In this document: in pieces, positions 23,370-34,830 of the stretch | How the letters are laid out: every line of letters begins with the position of its first letter | Position numbering within the stretch: position 1 is the first letter of the stretch | DNA from: Omphiscola glabra | Taxonomy: Eukaryota; Mollusca; Gastropoda; Lymnaeidae | Assembly: GCA_964017045.1 (NCBI GenBank) | Contig: OZ024802.1 | Coordinates: forward strand, 28,296,793-28,360,792 | Length of the DNA stretch: 64,000 bases | Direction of reading: 5' to 3' | Made by a program: the position numbers and the translations under genes | The notes under the pieces: generated by a model | The model's input: the letters and a program-made list of their open reading frames with translations, nothing else | Database searches by the model: none | Told to the model about the DNA's origin: nothing

Positions 23370-23670
23370 GGCTGCACCCCAGCTAGCAGGGTGAATATAG
23401 TACAGCGCACCCCAGCTACTGGTACAAAATATAGTTCGCCGTACCAAGCCATTGGGAAAAATATATGACACACACCAACAACTGGTACAAATATACCATA
23501 GCTCATCCATACTACTGGTACAAAATATTGCACACTACCAACAGATACTCATATCACACACCAGCAACTGGTACAAAATATACCATAGCTCATCCATACT
23601 ACTGGCATAAAATATAGCACATCGCACACACACACACACCACCACCCCCACTAACTTGTACAAACATAGC
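23370..23670. repeat. Degenerate array around AACTGGTACAAAATATA
   Basis: A ~105-bp block (ACACACCA...CTGGTACAAATATACCATAGCTC type) is present twice at about 23470-23645. The left flank holds more decayed pieces, and a CA run follows. Confidence 0.8.
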
Positions 23671-24217
23671 TCACTGCACTCTGCTTAGTTATTTTGTTTT
23701 CGTAGCATACGTCCATCCATCACCCGACAGACATTCAATCTGTTCAACAGAGATTCATGACAATAGTGTGACAAAACAATGGTTATTAAATAATGATCGG
23801 GGAGTATGAGTTACAGTAAGAACAAGTTGATCAAAGGGCCAAAACCCGTCATAATATGTTGATGATCTACGTCACCCGGGCAAGCTAAGGCCTAGCGAGA
23901 TTATATTATAGACTGCTGGAGATTTCCTGAGAACATGCACTTTTACAAATTGTGAAAGGGGGTTAAAAAAAACAGCAAATAAATAAGGTTTGTTTGTCAC
24001 ATGATCTGATGTTACCAAAAATAGAATCACGAAGTGGCGTACGTCACACGTTCCTATAGAAAAGGTTTGCAACAAAAACGTCGTGCCAGGAGAGATGTCG
24101 AAAGATGGGTGTGTGCGGGGGGAGGTTGGGGGGGGGGGGTAATATCCTCAGATACTCTTCTAAACACTAAAGGAAATTTTTTTTAAAATTTTTACATTTT
24201 GTTTTGGGGGGGGGGGG
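23671..24217. other. Spacer with G-runs
   Basis: No gene recognised. G-runs at about 24128-24139 and 24206-24218. Confidence 0.5.
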
Positions 24218-24353
24218 GATGTTCAAGGGTATTATGTTGTAGGTATCATTACCTCGTGTGTTCAAGGTCTTGTGTTGTAGATATCCTTATAGTGCGTGTT
24301 TAGGAGTCTTATGATGTAGATATCATTATAGTGTGTGTTCAAGAGTCTTATGG
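24218..24353. repeat. Array, about 44-bp unit, 3 copies
   Basis: GTGTGTTCAAGAGTCTTATG then ATGTAGATATCATTATAG recurs with 10-20% divergence. Confidence 0.85.
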
Positions 24354-24639
24354 ATGCTAGTGGCAAGCGAAAGCTTCTCCCAGGGGAAAATCCTGAGTTT
24401 AGCAGGCTTTTCCGGATACGATATAATTATAGCAAATATGTTGCATTTAATTGGAGGATTTTGGCGCCCCCTGATAATGGTGCCATTTCGTCTCCTTCGC
24501 CCTGCCCTGGTTGTATGATAAAAGACAGCATACTGTGGGGGTGTTCAAGTGACTTATGTTGTTGAATTAAAGTTTGCATGAATTATTTTTAGCCACTCTC
24601 GGACGTTGTAGCAATGATTTTGCGACACCTCAAGCCATA

Positions 24640-25335
24640 GTGTCTTCTGCCCATAACCGTAATGTCTTCTGACCATAACCGAAGTGTCTTCTAACCATAA
24701 CCGACGTGTCTTCTGACCATAACCGTATGGTGTCTTCTGATCATAACCGTAGTGTCTTCTAACCATAACCGACGTGTCTTCTGACCATAACCGTATGGTG
24801 CCTTCTGATCATAACCGTAGTGTCTTCTGAACATAACCAAAGTGTCTTCTGACTATAACCGTAGTGCCTTGTGGCTATTGCCGTAGTGCCTTGTGGCTAT
24901 TGCAGTAGTGCCTTGTGGCTATTGCCGTAGTGCCTTGTGGCTATTGCCGCAGTGTCTGGTGGCTATTGCCGTAGTGTCTTGTGGCTATTAACATTATATC
25001 TTGGGGCTATTGCTATTGTATCTTGGAGCTATTGCCGTAGTGTCTTGTGGCTATTGCCATAGTGTCTGGTGGCTATTCACATTATATCTTGGGGCTATTG
25101 CTATTGTATCTTGGGATTATTGCCGTTGTATCTTGGGGCTATTGCAATTGTATCTTGGGGCTATTGCCGTAGTATTTTAGGGCTATTGCGATTGTGTCGT
25201 GGGGCTATTGCGATTGTATCTTGGGGCTATTGCCGTAGTATCGTGGGGCCATGGCCGTAGTATCGTGGGGTCATTGCCGTAGTATCGTGGGGACATTGCC
25301 GTAGTATCGTGGGGCTATTGCAATTGTATCTTCTT
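24640..25335. repeat. Gradient minisatellite, 22-bp unit, about 31 copies
   Basis: Units pass stepwise from ACCGTAGTGTCTTCTGACC on the left, through TTGCCGTAGTGCCTTGTGG, to ATTGTATCTTGGGGCTATTG on the right. The gradual change along one array indicates successive local expansions. The last form also flanks the dispersed repeat X copies to the right. Confidence 0.93.
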
Positions 25336-25575
25336 CTTGATTCTATATATTAAGGGCCCACGATCAATTTATTGATCATTATGGCTCCTATGAATGTAGA
25401 TGGGATTTGCAATGTCTCTGTGCCTGGTGTTGATGAGGATATTTCACTGGTTACAAGAGTAACTGTTTGAGGGTATCATGCACTAGGGGTTGGAAGGCCT
25501 GAGGCAATAGACGCAAATGAGTCAAGTGTTGTCGTCTCAATTGATCCTTTTGGAAGCTTGTTCCAGTCCCTGATT
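25336..25575 (+). repeat. Dispersed repeat X, copy 1
   Basis: Contains AAGGGCCCACGATCAATTTA, TTGATCATTATGGCTCCT, TTTCACTGGTTACAAGAG, GGCAATAGACGCAAATGAGT and AGCTTGTTCCAGTCCCTGAT. Copy 2 is at 25826-26350. This copy ends directly into the 22-bp array. Its class is unknown. Confidence 0.75.
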
Positions 25576-25825
25576 GTATCTTGGGGCTATTGCCATTGTA
25601 TCTTGGGGCTATTGTCTTAGAAATAAACCGTTGTAGTTTAAGGCTTTCAGCGTAGTGTCTTGCGGAAATCACCATTGTATCTTAGGGCTTTTGTCGCAGT
25701 ATATTGGGGCTACGGCTGTAGCATCTTTGGGCCTTGTGGTAGCATATTGGGGCAATTGCCGTTGTATCTTAGGTATTTTATCTTTGCGTCTTGGGGCTAT
25801 CAGCGTAGTGTCTTGGGGAAATTCT
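25576..25825. repeat. 22-bp minisatellite, second segment, diverged
   Basis: Resumes ATTGTATCTTGGGGCTATTG after repeat X copy 1, then degenerates (GTATCTTAGGGCTTTTGTC). It ends at repeat X copy 2, so the order is array, X, array, X. Confidence 0.8.
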
Positions 25826-26350
25826 TCTTCTGTATTTGGAGGGCCCGCGATCAAATCAATTGATCATTTTGGCTCCTTTGTTTCAGAGGGATTCTCGGTG
25901 TAACTCCCTTTGTTTCAGATGGATTCTCGGTGTAACTCCCTTTGTTTCAGAGGGATTCTCGGTGTAACTCCCTTTGTTTCAGAGGGATTCTCGGTGTAAC
26001 TCCCTTTGTTTCAGAGGGATTCTCGGTGTAACTCCCTTTGTTTCAGAGGGATTCTCGATGTAACTCCCTTTGTTTCAGAGGGATTCTCGATGTAACTGTG
26101 GATTGTTTTCAAGGGGATACTTCACTGGTTGCAAGGGCTACTCAGCAATGGTGTTATGAACGGGGGGTTGGAAGACAGGGGGGCAATAGACGCAAAAGTG
26201 TCAAGTGTAGTCGCCTCAACTGTTGCTTTTTGAAGCTTGTTCCAGTCCCTTATTGGCTTTGGCCGGAATGATGAGCTCCTGTACTCAGTTCTTGTTTTTT
26301 ATGAACCGGAACTGCCTGTCGTGGCCTCGTAAGGAAACTGGGGAAAAAAT
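25826..26350 (+). repeat. Dispersed repeat X, copy 2, with internal array expansion
   Basis: Contains GAGGGCCCGCGATCAAATC, ATTGATCATTTTGGCTCCT, then a 32-bp array, then ACTTCACTGGTTGCAAGGG, GGCAATAGACGCAAAAGTGT and AGCTTGTTCCAGTCCCTTAT. It extends about 100 bp further than copy 1 on the right (GAACCGGAACTGCCTGTCG). Confidence 0.75.
25876..26095. repeat. Minisatellite inside repeat X, 32-bp unit, about 7 copies
   Basis: The unit is CTTTGTTTCAGAGGGATTCT then CGGTGTAACTCC, nearly perfect. Repeat X copy 1 has one diverged equivalent at about 25388-25422, so this is a young local expansion. Confidence 0.92.
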
Positions 26351-26847
26351 TGTGGATTTGAAGCCGTTTCCGTGGCTGGGATAGGGGGGGGGGGGTTGCT
26401 TGAGATCCCCGGAGACGAAGACATTTCCTCTCTCCTATTTTGATTTATTCATTGTTTAATTAACTTTTCTGTTTTTTCCTCTTGAAGTTGTTATTTTTTT
26501 CCAATCAACTTGTAATTTCCCTTCGCATTTATAAAAAAAACAACTTTCTTTTAGTTTTATAAATCTCTTTTTTTTTTCTTCTTTTTTTGCTGCGTTTATA
26601 TTTTTCAATCTGCAAAAATAATTACCTCTTTTTCCCCAATTACCAACACAGACATCACCCTTGCATCACTCTTATATGATGTCTGGATTACGGTGACGTG
26701 GTTCTTTCACGTCACAAACACTTCTCTATCAGGTTTGATCATGTAAACATTGTCTGGGTGTGCTGTAATCAAGTCTGCCTATCGACAGACTGTTAGCGAA
26801 ATTCCAGGTGCATTTGCCTTCTTGAACAGTAGCATCATTGATCTTAC
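26351..26847. other. AT/T-rich spacer
   Basis: G-run near 26383-26394 followed by T-rich DNA. No gene or transposon end was recognised. Confidence 0.5.
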
Positions 26848-26945
26848 TAGAAATATCCCGCCAAACAATGGCGGCAGCAGTACGGGAATTCCCCATCTTT
26901 TAAAAGTGACTTCACACATTGTTCGCGCCTATTCAGCACAGCGTG
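26848..26945 (+). repeat. Dispersed repeat Y, copy 2
   Basis: TTACTAGAAATATCCCGCC, ACAATGGCGGC and GCGCCTATTCAGCACA follow the order seen at 17683-17832. It is shorter by about 50 bp in the middle. Confidence 0.55.
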
Positions 26946-27392
26946 ACAGCCATGCGTACCTAGAGGATTAATATTTGTGATTACACCGGCATAATATTTT
27001 ATGATAAACTTTTAAAAAATTGTGGAATTTTTGTGCTAATTTATTCACAAGGTATATTTAAATGAGCCGTGAATTTGGAAACACAACTGTTGTCGTGGCG
27101 GCTAAATACCTCGGTTAAATGGTTGAATACGGCTATCTGAAAGGTTGGAAAGTAATTGTGTTTGTCTCCGCTCATTCACCAAAAATCATTGTCGTTGGAG
27201 ATTGTCATTTTTAAAGCCATTACTTCGCCTTGCTTGTGTTGTGTAACGAGTGATTTGTGTACATGAGTGGAACGGTTGGTGTTCAAGTCTTTATGACCAA
27301 TCAGTTAGGAAAGACAATCGTGACTTCGTACGGGTAACGTCTGGTATATTTGTGTCAATAAATATAGATTTTTTTTTCCTTTGGCATCCGCC
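26946..27392. other. Spacer, no gene seen
   Basis: Mixed unique sequence. Nothing recognisable on either strand. Confidence 0.5.
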
Positions 27393-28213
27393 CATCACAA
27401 TGTGAGGATGGTGCAGACGTCACAATGTGAGGATGGTGCAGACGTCACAATGTGAGGATGGTGAAGACGTCAAAATGTGAGGATGGTGCAGACGTCACAA
27501 TGTGAGGATGGTGCAGACGTCACAATGTGAGTATGGTGCAGACGTCACAATTTGAGGATGGTGCAGACGTCACAATGTGAGGATGGTGCAGACGTTACAA
27601 TGTGAGGATGGTGCAGACTTCAGAATGTGAGGATGGTGCAGACGTCACAATGTGAGGATGGTGCAGACGTCGCAATGTGAGGATGGTGCAGACGTCACAA
27701 CGTGAGGATGGTGCAGACGTCACAATGTGAGGATGGTGCAGACGTCGCAATGTGAGGATGGTGCAGACGTCACAACGTGAGGATGGTGCAGACGTCACAA
27801 TGTGAGGATGGTGCAGACGTCGCAATGTGAGGATGGTGCAGACGTCAAAATGTGAGGATGGTGCAGACGTCACAATTTGAGGATGGTGCAGACGTTACAA
27901 TGTGAGGATTGTGCAGACGTCACAATGTGAGGATGGTGCAGACGTCGCAATGTGAGGATGGTGCATACGTCACAATGTGAGGATGGTGCAGACGTCACAA
28001 TTTGAGGATGGTGCAGACGTTACAATGTGAGGATGGTGCAGACGTCACAATGTGAGGATGGTGCAGACGTCGCAATGTGATGATGGTGCAGACGTCAAAA
28101 TGTGAGGATGGTGCAGACGTCGCAATGTGAGGATGGTGCAGACGTCACAATGTGAGGATGGTGCAGACGTCGCAATGTTAAGATGGTGCAGACGTCACAA
28201 TGTGAGGATGGTG
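27393..28213. repeat. Minisatellite, 25-bp unit, about 33 copies
   Basis: The core is CAGACGTCACAATGTGAGG then ATGGTG. Variants GACGTCGCAATG, GACGTTACAATG and CACAATTTGAGG recur in repeated order, for example a GTCACAATTTG then GTTACAATG pair near 27545, 27880 and 28000. This indicates multi-unit block duplication. Confidence 0.96.
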
Positions 28214-28582
28214 TAAATACACATTAAAAAAAAGACAACATTGTGCAACACTGGACACCTTGTTTGCTGAAACCTTTGCCGCTGAATCATTGGCTCGAAT
28301 GAAACCTATCGGCAGAATGACAGCCACCGGAGATTTTTTTTTTTTTTTTGATGTTATAACTCCTTATAAACAATACCAACTTTCCTCAAGCGTTACCTTT
28401 CGGTCATCAACCCAGTACAATGAAGATTTAGCAATGGACCATTGTACACGGGAATAAATTCATTCATTGAATTTCAGTTATTGCTTTGCGGTTGGGGATG
28501 GCCGGGGTATGTTTTTATTATTCTTGAAATTCTAAAATCGTCAAGCCTTCAGGAACAGATTAAGGATGAATGCAGAGCAATG
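28214..28582. other. Spacer, no gene seen
   Basis: T-run near 28335-28349. No supported coding sequence. Confidence 0.45.
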
Positions 28583-28965
28583 CTTCTCAGACGGTTTAAA
28601 CAGAGGGCCGGTTCGCTGTCCCCTTATTCAAACTGGGGCCCGGAATATAATTTGAAAAGGGGATAAATTAACTACTTCCTGTAACATATCTTATTTGTAG
28701 TGCATAAAAACAGAGGGTGGGCGGGGGGGGGGAGTAATGCATTATTTCAAATGATGAACAGTTTTAATCAACTTAACCTCATTGGTATTTGCACTGGAAA
28801 TATGGGCCTGTTATTTTAGAAAACTGTCAAAATTTAGCTTACATTTGTGTCACTACAAGCCGTGTACCCGCATAGCGTTGGGGGGGGGGGGCAGAGTAAA
28901 GGACCCCGTGGCGGGCTGGATCCGGCCCCCGCGTGCCGCCGTTTGGGGTACCCTGATACAGAGGT
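28583..28965. mobile_element. Decayed hAT-like element
   Basis: The left part has TTCTCAGACGGTTTAAACAG then AGGGCCGGTTCGCTGTCCC. The right part has GCGGGCTGGATCCGGCCCCC then GCCGTTTGGGGTACCCTG. The gapped GGCC-rich ends are typical of Charlie-type hAT remnants as I remember them. No clean terminal repeats or 8-bp duplication remain. Confidence 0.45.
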
Positions 28966-29216
28966 TCCCATTGTAATTGTCTGGGTTTTGATTTATATAT
29001 TGCTTGGCGATTTCGCTGAGTTCTAAGTAATCCCTCCGAACATCGTCTTGCCGGCCTCCCGTTGTCCTCGTGCGGCACACCAGGAAATGACCAATGTCTA
29101 CATCTTACGTAATCCTCCGCAGACTGTTGAGATGAAGACAAGTTAGTCTGACCAGATTTATCGTGCGCTTGTAATTTCCAATGAGACTAAATTATTGTTT
29201 TTTTTTCTTACCAAGA
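28966..29216. other. Spacer, no gene seen
   Basis: Open frames overlap on the minus strand but show no motif. Confidence 0.4.
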
Positions 29217-29440
29217 CTTCATACCTACCATTATTTTTATTATCGCTGATACCTATACATTCTTGCTCAGACCTCATAACTACCATTATTTTTATTATCG
29301 CTGATACCTATACATTCTTGCTCAGACCTCATAACTACCATTATTTTTATTATCGCTGATACCTATACATTCTTGCTAAGACCTCATAACTACCATTATT
29401 TGTATTATCGCTGATACCTATACATTCTTGCTAAGACTTC
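29217..29440. repeat. Minisatellite, 55-bp unit, 4 copies
   Basis: The core is CTCATAACTACCATTATTTT then TATTATCGCTGATACC and ATACATTCTTGCT. Copies are over 95% alike by eye. Confidence 0.95.
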
Positions 29441-29557
29441 TCTAAAGAAATAAAGGGTATTTCTCCGATTTTCCCCCGCTGGGAAATTTTTCTTTTTTTA
29501 AAGAACATTTGAACTTCGAGTACTGAATCTGAAACAAAAATCGTTTATTTCTTATAG

Positions 29558-29815
29558 TGTGCCGCAGTCTGGGTGGAATAGTGTCGCAGTTTGGATAGAA
29601 GAGTGCCGCGATCTGGTTAGAAGAGTGCCGCGATCTGGTTAGAAGAGTGCCGCGATCTGGTTGGAAGAGTGCTGCGATCTGGATGGAAGAGTGCTGCGAT
29701 CTGGATTGAAGAGTGCCGCGATCTGGATGGAAGAGTGCCGCGATCTGGATGGAAGAGTGTCGTGATCTGGATAGAAGAGTGCCGCGATCTGGTTAGAAGA
29801 GTACCGCGATGTAAA
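29558..29815. repeat. Minisatellite, 22-bp unit, about 12 copies
   Basis: The core is GTGCCGCGATCTGGATGGA then AGA. The left copies diverge most. Confidence 0.94.
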
Positions 29816-30084
29816 GATGCAGGTCTCTCAGTTCACACTGACGGCCCATGACTACTACTGTACGTGCAGACAAAAACGTATACAAACGTATTTTCACATA
29901 CACCCATACATAGAAATATAAAGCTATCAATATATATCCACTCATACACTCACATATTCCTGCATAAATGCACATCGCACATCGATTAGCACATGCTTTC
30001 ATGCACAACCATCACACATACGCACATGTACATACCACACAGGCCTTCAAAACACATCTTTTTAAACTCTACTACCCCGACTGA
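29816..30084. other. Spacer, weakly CACA-rich
   Basis: Loose ACACA/CATACA words and no gene. It may be decayed simple repeat. Confidence 0.4.
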
Positions 30085-30275
30085 TTCCCCACATCTGACC
30101 GATAAACGTTGCTGCTGGCCGCCGTCCATGGCTTGTCATGTACAAGTTCTGAGGTGGATTGGTTGAATATGCAATTGTTTTTGTTTTGTCTCTATACATC
30201 TGTTCTTTATTACATATATGTATTTTATTTTATTGTCACGATTATGTCTCTTTTGGTAACATTTTTATACACAGC
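30085..30275. repeat. Dispersed repeat Z, copy 2 (reverse orientation)
   Basis: CTGACCGATAAACG, TGTATTTTATTTTATTGTCA and CACAGCTGTATGTACA are the reverse complements of blocks of copy 1 (17838-18085) in reversed order. The ATT end is not preserved. Confidence 0.65.
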
Positions 30276-31209
30276 TGTATGTACACAGTGTTCTTATCAG
30301 TGAGATTAACCCATTTACTTTGACCTTAAAACAGACGATGCACATAGAAATCTATACACAAGTATATTGTAGCGCGATTGCCTAATTTATTATTAAAGAT
30401 GATGGAAAATATGTCGGCCATCGTTTGTTTAAATCTCACGTATCCTCCCCCCCCCCCCCCAAACGGCCCGATCTATTCCTTTTAAGCCCCAGGCACACCA
30501 TGGATGGGGCGAATGCCCAACAACAGTTTACATCACACAATCAAATGATATCACTACTCACTCGCTACATAGATAAGCAGACCTTACGAGTGGTGTTTCA
30601 TCGCTGATGCTGTGGGTTTTTTTTTATATTACCTCCCCCCCCCCCCCACTTCCCAATCGGCACCCCCACCACCCAACCTTACCTCATATCACCCATGGAT
30701 CGGCCTCGGGAGGGAGGGTGTACACAAGAGCTCGAGCACGGAGCCCCGCTCGTCAATCGGTGTGGAACGTGAATGAATCCCCACGCAGGGATGACCCGAG
30801 GGAATGAAGTACCACAAAGGACTGCTTTAGTTTCTCGCCTGGAAGTCGCTCCTCGTCGGGAGGAGACGGTCATTTCCGAAAAAGTGGGGTGCGGGGGGGG
30901 GCCCATACCAATGTGGTGTCTCCCTTGAGAGGGTAGCTCATTAGCGGAGATTTGTATTTTAGCCCGGGGGGTCCTCGTCGAGAGGGTTGGTATTAGGGGA
31001 TTGGAGGGGGGGGGCTAGATGAGACGTAGATGGCACTATATTTTGTAGGTTTTTTTTAACTGAGTCTAATTAGTTGTCAGTGATCAGACAGAGAGGCTAT
31101 TAGCTATGGCGTACTAAAAGAAAATTGTATAAGTGGGTGGGGGGATTGTCCATAACTGGCTCCGCCTTTGCACATAATTAAGAATGTACGTTATATTATT
31201 TAATCATTC
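30276..31209. other. Spacer with GC-rich patch and C/G-runs
   Basis: C-runs near 30447-30460 and 30636-30648, G-runs near 30892 and 31005. A GC-rich patch at 30690-30880 has overlapping open frames on both strands, but I see no splice-supported exon or domain. Confidence 0.45.
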
Positions 31210-31575
31210 ACACTTTCAGTGCAGATAGAGGTAAAGTAGTGTGAGTGTAAAACTGGGTGAAATACAAAGTGAAACTGGTGAACTGTATGGTGAAACTGAG
31301 TGAAATACATGGGGAAACTGGTGAAGTTCGTGGTGAAACGAGTGAAATATATGGGGAAACTAGTTAAAAACATGGTGAAACTGGTGAAATACATGTCGGA
31401 ACTAGTGAAATACATGGTGAAATACATGGTGAACTATTGAAATATATACATGTTGCAACTGAGTGAAATATATGGCGCAACTAGTGAAATATATGGCGAA
31501 ACTGATGAAATACATGGTGAAACTGAGTGAAATACATGGTGAAACTGATGAAATACATGGTGAAACTGAGTGAGT
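31210..31575. repeat. Degenerate minisatellite, about 21-22-bp unit, about 17 copies
   Basis: Variants of GGTGAAACTGAGTGAAATACAT, alternating ACTGGTGAA and ACTGAGTGAA. The right end is the most regular. Minus-strand frames rich in Tyr/Phe/Thr/Ser are a by-product. Confidence 0.92.
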
Positions 31576-31621
31576 GCAACAACTTCGTTTTAAATTGATT
31601 GTTATCAGTATAAGATATGAA

Positions 31622-31780
31622 ACGCACACACACACAAGTACGTTCCTTTGGAATTCTACTAACTTTTACAAACTCACACGCACACACACACACCACGCGC
31701 ACACACATACCAAACTTACACACCACACACCAAACACACACCACACACACACACCTACCATACACCCACACACACAATCA
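31622..31780. repeat. CA-rich microsatellite tract
   Basis: Interrupted ACACAC runs with ACACCA and CATACC words. Confidence 0.9.
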
Positions 31781-31830
31781 GACAAAGACGTATTAATATC
31801 AAATACCCACAGAGCCAACCTCAATTATCT

Positions 31831-32612
31831 CAATAAAGTGTCTGCTTCACTTTGTACGTTGATGTGTCAATGAAGTGTCTGCTTCACTTTACACGTCCAT
31901 GTGTCAATGAAGTGTCTGCTTCACTTTATACGTTCATGTGTCAATGTAGTGCCTGCTGCACTTTGTACGTTCATGTGTCAATGAAGTGTCTGCTGCACTT
32001 TATACGTTCATGTGTCATTGAAGTGTCTGCTTTACTTTACACGCTCATGTGTCAATGAAGTGTCTGCTGCACTTTGTACGTTCATGTGTCAATGAAGTGT
32101 CTGCTTCACTTTATACGTTCATGTGTCAATGAAGTGTCTGCTGCACTTTGTACGTTCATGTGTCAATGAAGTGTCTGCTTCACTTTGTACGTTCATGTGT
32201 CAGTGAAGTGTCTGCTTCACTTTACACGTTCATATGTCAATGAAGTGTCTGCTTCACTTTACACGTCCATGTGTCAATGAAGTGTCTGCTTCACTTTACA
32301 CGTTCATGTGTCAATGAAGTGTTTGCTTCACTTTATATGTTCATGTGTCAATGAAGTGTCTGCTTCACTTTGTACGTTCATGTGTCAATGAAGTGTCTGC
32401 TTTAATTTTACACGTTCATGTGTCAATGAAGTGTCTGCTTCACTTTAAACGTTCATGTGTCAATGAAATGTCTGCTTCACTTTACACGTTCATGTGTCAA
32501 TGAAGTGTCTGCTTCACTTTAAACGTTCATGTGTCAATGAAGTGTCTGCTTCACATTATATGTTCATTTGTCAATGAAGTGTCTGCTTCACTTTATATGT
32601 TCATGTGTCAAT
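31831..32612. repeat. Minisatellite, 37-bp unit, 21 copies
   Basis: The core is AATGAAGTGTCTGCTTCACT then TTACACGTTCATGTGTC. Variants TGCTGCACTTTG, TTATACG and TTAAACG alternate, with local two-unit blocks such as that at 32420-32540. Confidence 0.96.
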
Positions 32613-33204
32613 GCCCGTGAACTTCTCACCATTTATAATTTCATAAATTCATTTTATTTTTCCGATTTTGTTATATGTATTTATGACGGAATTGACTTAT
32701 TGAATGGTCCAGTTGTAATCACTTTGTCAAGCTGGCGGCCTGTCTGGGGCGTTGAACCATGGAGGTGATTGAAAAAGGGGAATTCGCGCTTGGCATTATA
32801 TTATTGACTAGCTAGAAAGGAGAGCTGAAATTATGTACTATTTGGGATATGGGGATAAACGTGAGCCGCAGGCTGGAGTGTGGCGTACGTTGGCGTGATG
32901 AGAACGAAAAGCAAATCTCCGAGGTCAGTAGCATTTGTTGGCAGGCACGGTTTCAACGGGTACCCAGTGCGTCCGGGTACCAGTCCCATGCTAACTACCC
33001 GGGCGATTCTCGAGTACCCGATTTAAAAAAAAAAAAAAAAAAATTTATAAAAACACTTAAAAAATACTTTAAAAATACAAAATAATAATAAATGAATAAT
33101 TCCCTTCGTGTTTGCGACTAATTTCGTCATGCGGGGGTCTGGCAATTTTATTTTGTAAGCCTATTGAACACGGCATTACAGCCACACATATGAAAATGAT
33201 ACGT
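32613..33204. other. Spacer with GGTACC-rich palindromic patch and A-tract
   Basis: At 32950-33025 GGGTACC/GTACCC words occur repeatedly (ACGGGTACCCAG, CCGGGTACCAG, CGAGTACCCGA), then a run of about 19 A. This could be a decayed transposon end or a retroposed piece. Tail-like AAGCCTATTGAACACGGC of repeat Y lies near 33159. Confidence 0.35.
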
Positions 33205-33552
33205 TAGTGTTCGACCTTCGCATGCTGAGATGACCAAGGCAATATTTGACTTCAGTGGTGGTCTTGACTTGAGCTGTGTTTCTGTTTAAAGTGAAGGAGG
33301 GGTGCTCAATTCGTCAGCACCAATCTCTCGTCCTGGGCTACTTGATCCAAAGGCAAGACTGGAAATAGACCAGGATGCAGTAGATGACCAGCGGTGTTTA
33401 TACTATTTCACTGTGCTCCTTGTGCGTTTCATTGTGTCACTGTCATACCGCCTACGGGACTCCCTCTCCTGGTTTTATTTCAGAGTTTCGCCTTCTGTTA
33501 GATGAGTTGCCATCCAAGGTTAACGCGTCCCATCCACCTGGGATGATTTGTT
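33205..33552. repeat. Dispersed repeat W, copy 2 (empty-site, unexpanded paralogue)
   Basis: In order it has one diverged 37-bp unit (GATGACCAAG region, 33205-33280), TGCTCAATTCGTCAGC, AAATAGACCAGGATG with an uninterrupted CAGTAGATGA site, CATTGTGTCACTGTCATAC, and a single 54-bp unit (TTAGATGAGTTGCCATCCAA at 33497). It matches 15364-15950 piece by piece without the hAT insertion and without the arrays. Confidence 0.82.
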
Positions 33553-34721
33553 TTCTCTTTGCTTGACTACAAACATAGAAACATGCATGGATATATCGAT
33601 ACACACCTAGAGAAGTACTACTTGTGATAGCAGGTGTCAAATATCAACAATATTCACATACTTCATTAAACAAACGGATATGGTTTACAGTTTATGTTGT
33701 TTGTGTTCACCGACAAAGGCTTCCTGCCGACACGTTCGTTGTTTCGCAGCGTTCTTTTTTTTTTCACAGATTTTCCCATTCTTCGTTCCGCTCATTTCTT
33801 TTTTCCTCACCTGACTGCAGTCTCCCCCCCTTTTTACCATATAGTTTATGACATAGTAAACTCGCGCCCATAAAAATAGTGCACATTGCTTGACCCACAC
33901 AAAAACGAAGGCTCGGAAGAATACACCCTCCTATCATCTGTAATTGTGTCCACCAATCATGAACCCTGAATGGGGGCGGAAATGACGTTTTCAATCTTCG
34001 TTCTTGACATTTTTCTCCCCGCAATAACTCAACCTTGCAAACACGGAGCGTGCTTGCCTTGGAATATTGCGTTTCAATTAACAAGATGGTAATATTGTTT
34101 GTTCAGATTTTCTCTGTTTGTTCAGATGTTTGGACAGGGTGTTGTGTGTTTCATCCCGTCCCATTAAAATGATGTTAACCATTCAATACCTGGTGGCTGT
34201 TCTTGCTGTTTTTTTTTAACCGTTAAAAAGGTTTCATGCAAAATGTTCGTGATTCTTTTTATAGCTGTATCTAAATTTAACGTGAAATTTATTATTATTT
34301 TTTTTAAAGTGTTATAACAAATTTAGCATCGAAATAATTTGAAGTACGGTGGTTCTCAAAATAAATTGTCGCTACGCCAAATGGGTTTGACCGTTTGAAC
34401 GACCTCGTAGAAGCTGTCAATGTCATGAAATAAAATTGAAACAATATCTAGGACGAACAAATCGCACGACGTCATCGTGCGGATTTAGGAGTCTTAAACC
34501 CAAAGGGGTGGGCAACCTTATTTTTGTTGTTATTTTTGTGTGCAGGGGGCTGGATTGATATTATCCTGTTCTGTGTGTGTGTTTGTTTTGTTGTTTCTTT
34601 GTTTTGTTTTGGGGGGGGGGGGGGGGTTTGGAAGGTTGTAATTAGCCGGCTGCATGAACAGTTCTCTGGGAAGCAAAGTGGATATCGCTGGCGTGTGCTG
34701 GGGAAAAGAAGTTTGAACAAC
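33553..34721. other. Spacer, no gene seen
   Basis: AT-rich unique DNA. T-runs near 33755 and 34210, G-run at 34611-34626. Overlapping short frames have no recognisable products. Confidence 0.5.
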
Positions 34722-34830
34722 AGTGGAACTATATTTCTTGCAGTTATATTCCAACACAGTGGAACTATATTTCTTGCAGTTATATTCCAAAACAGTGCAA
34801 CTATATTTCTTGCAGTTATATTCCAATACT
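34722..34830. repeat. Minisatellite, 36-bp unit, 3 copies
   Basis: GTGGAACTATATTTCTTGC then AGTTATATTCCAACACA, nearly identical copies. Confidence 0.93.
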
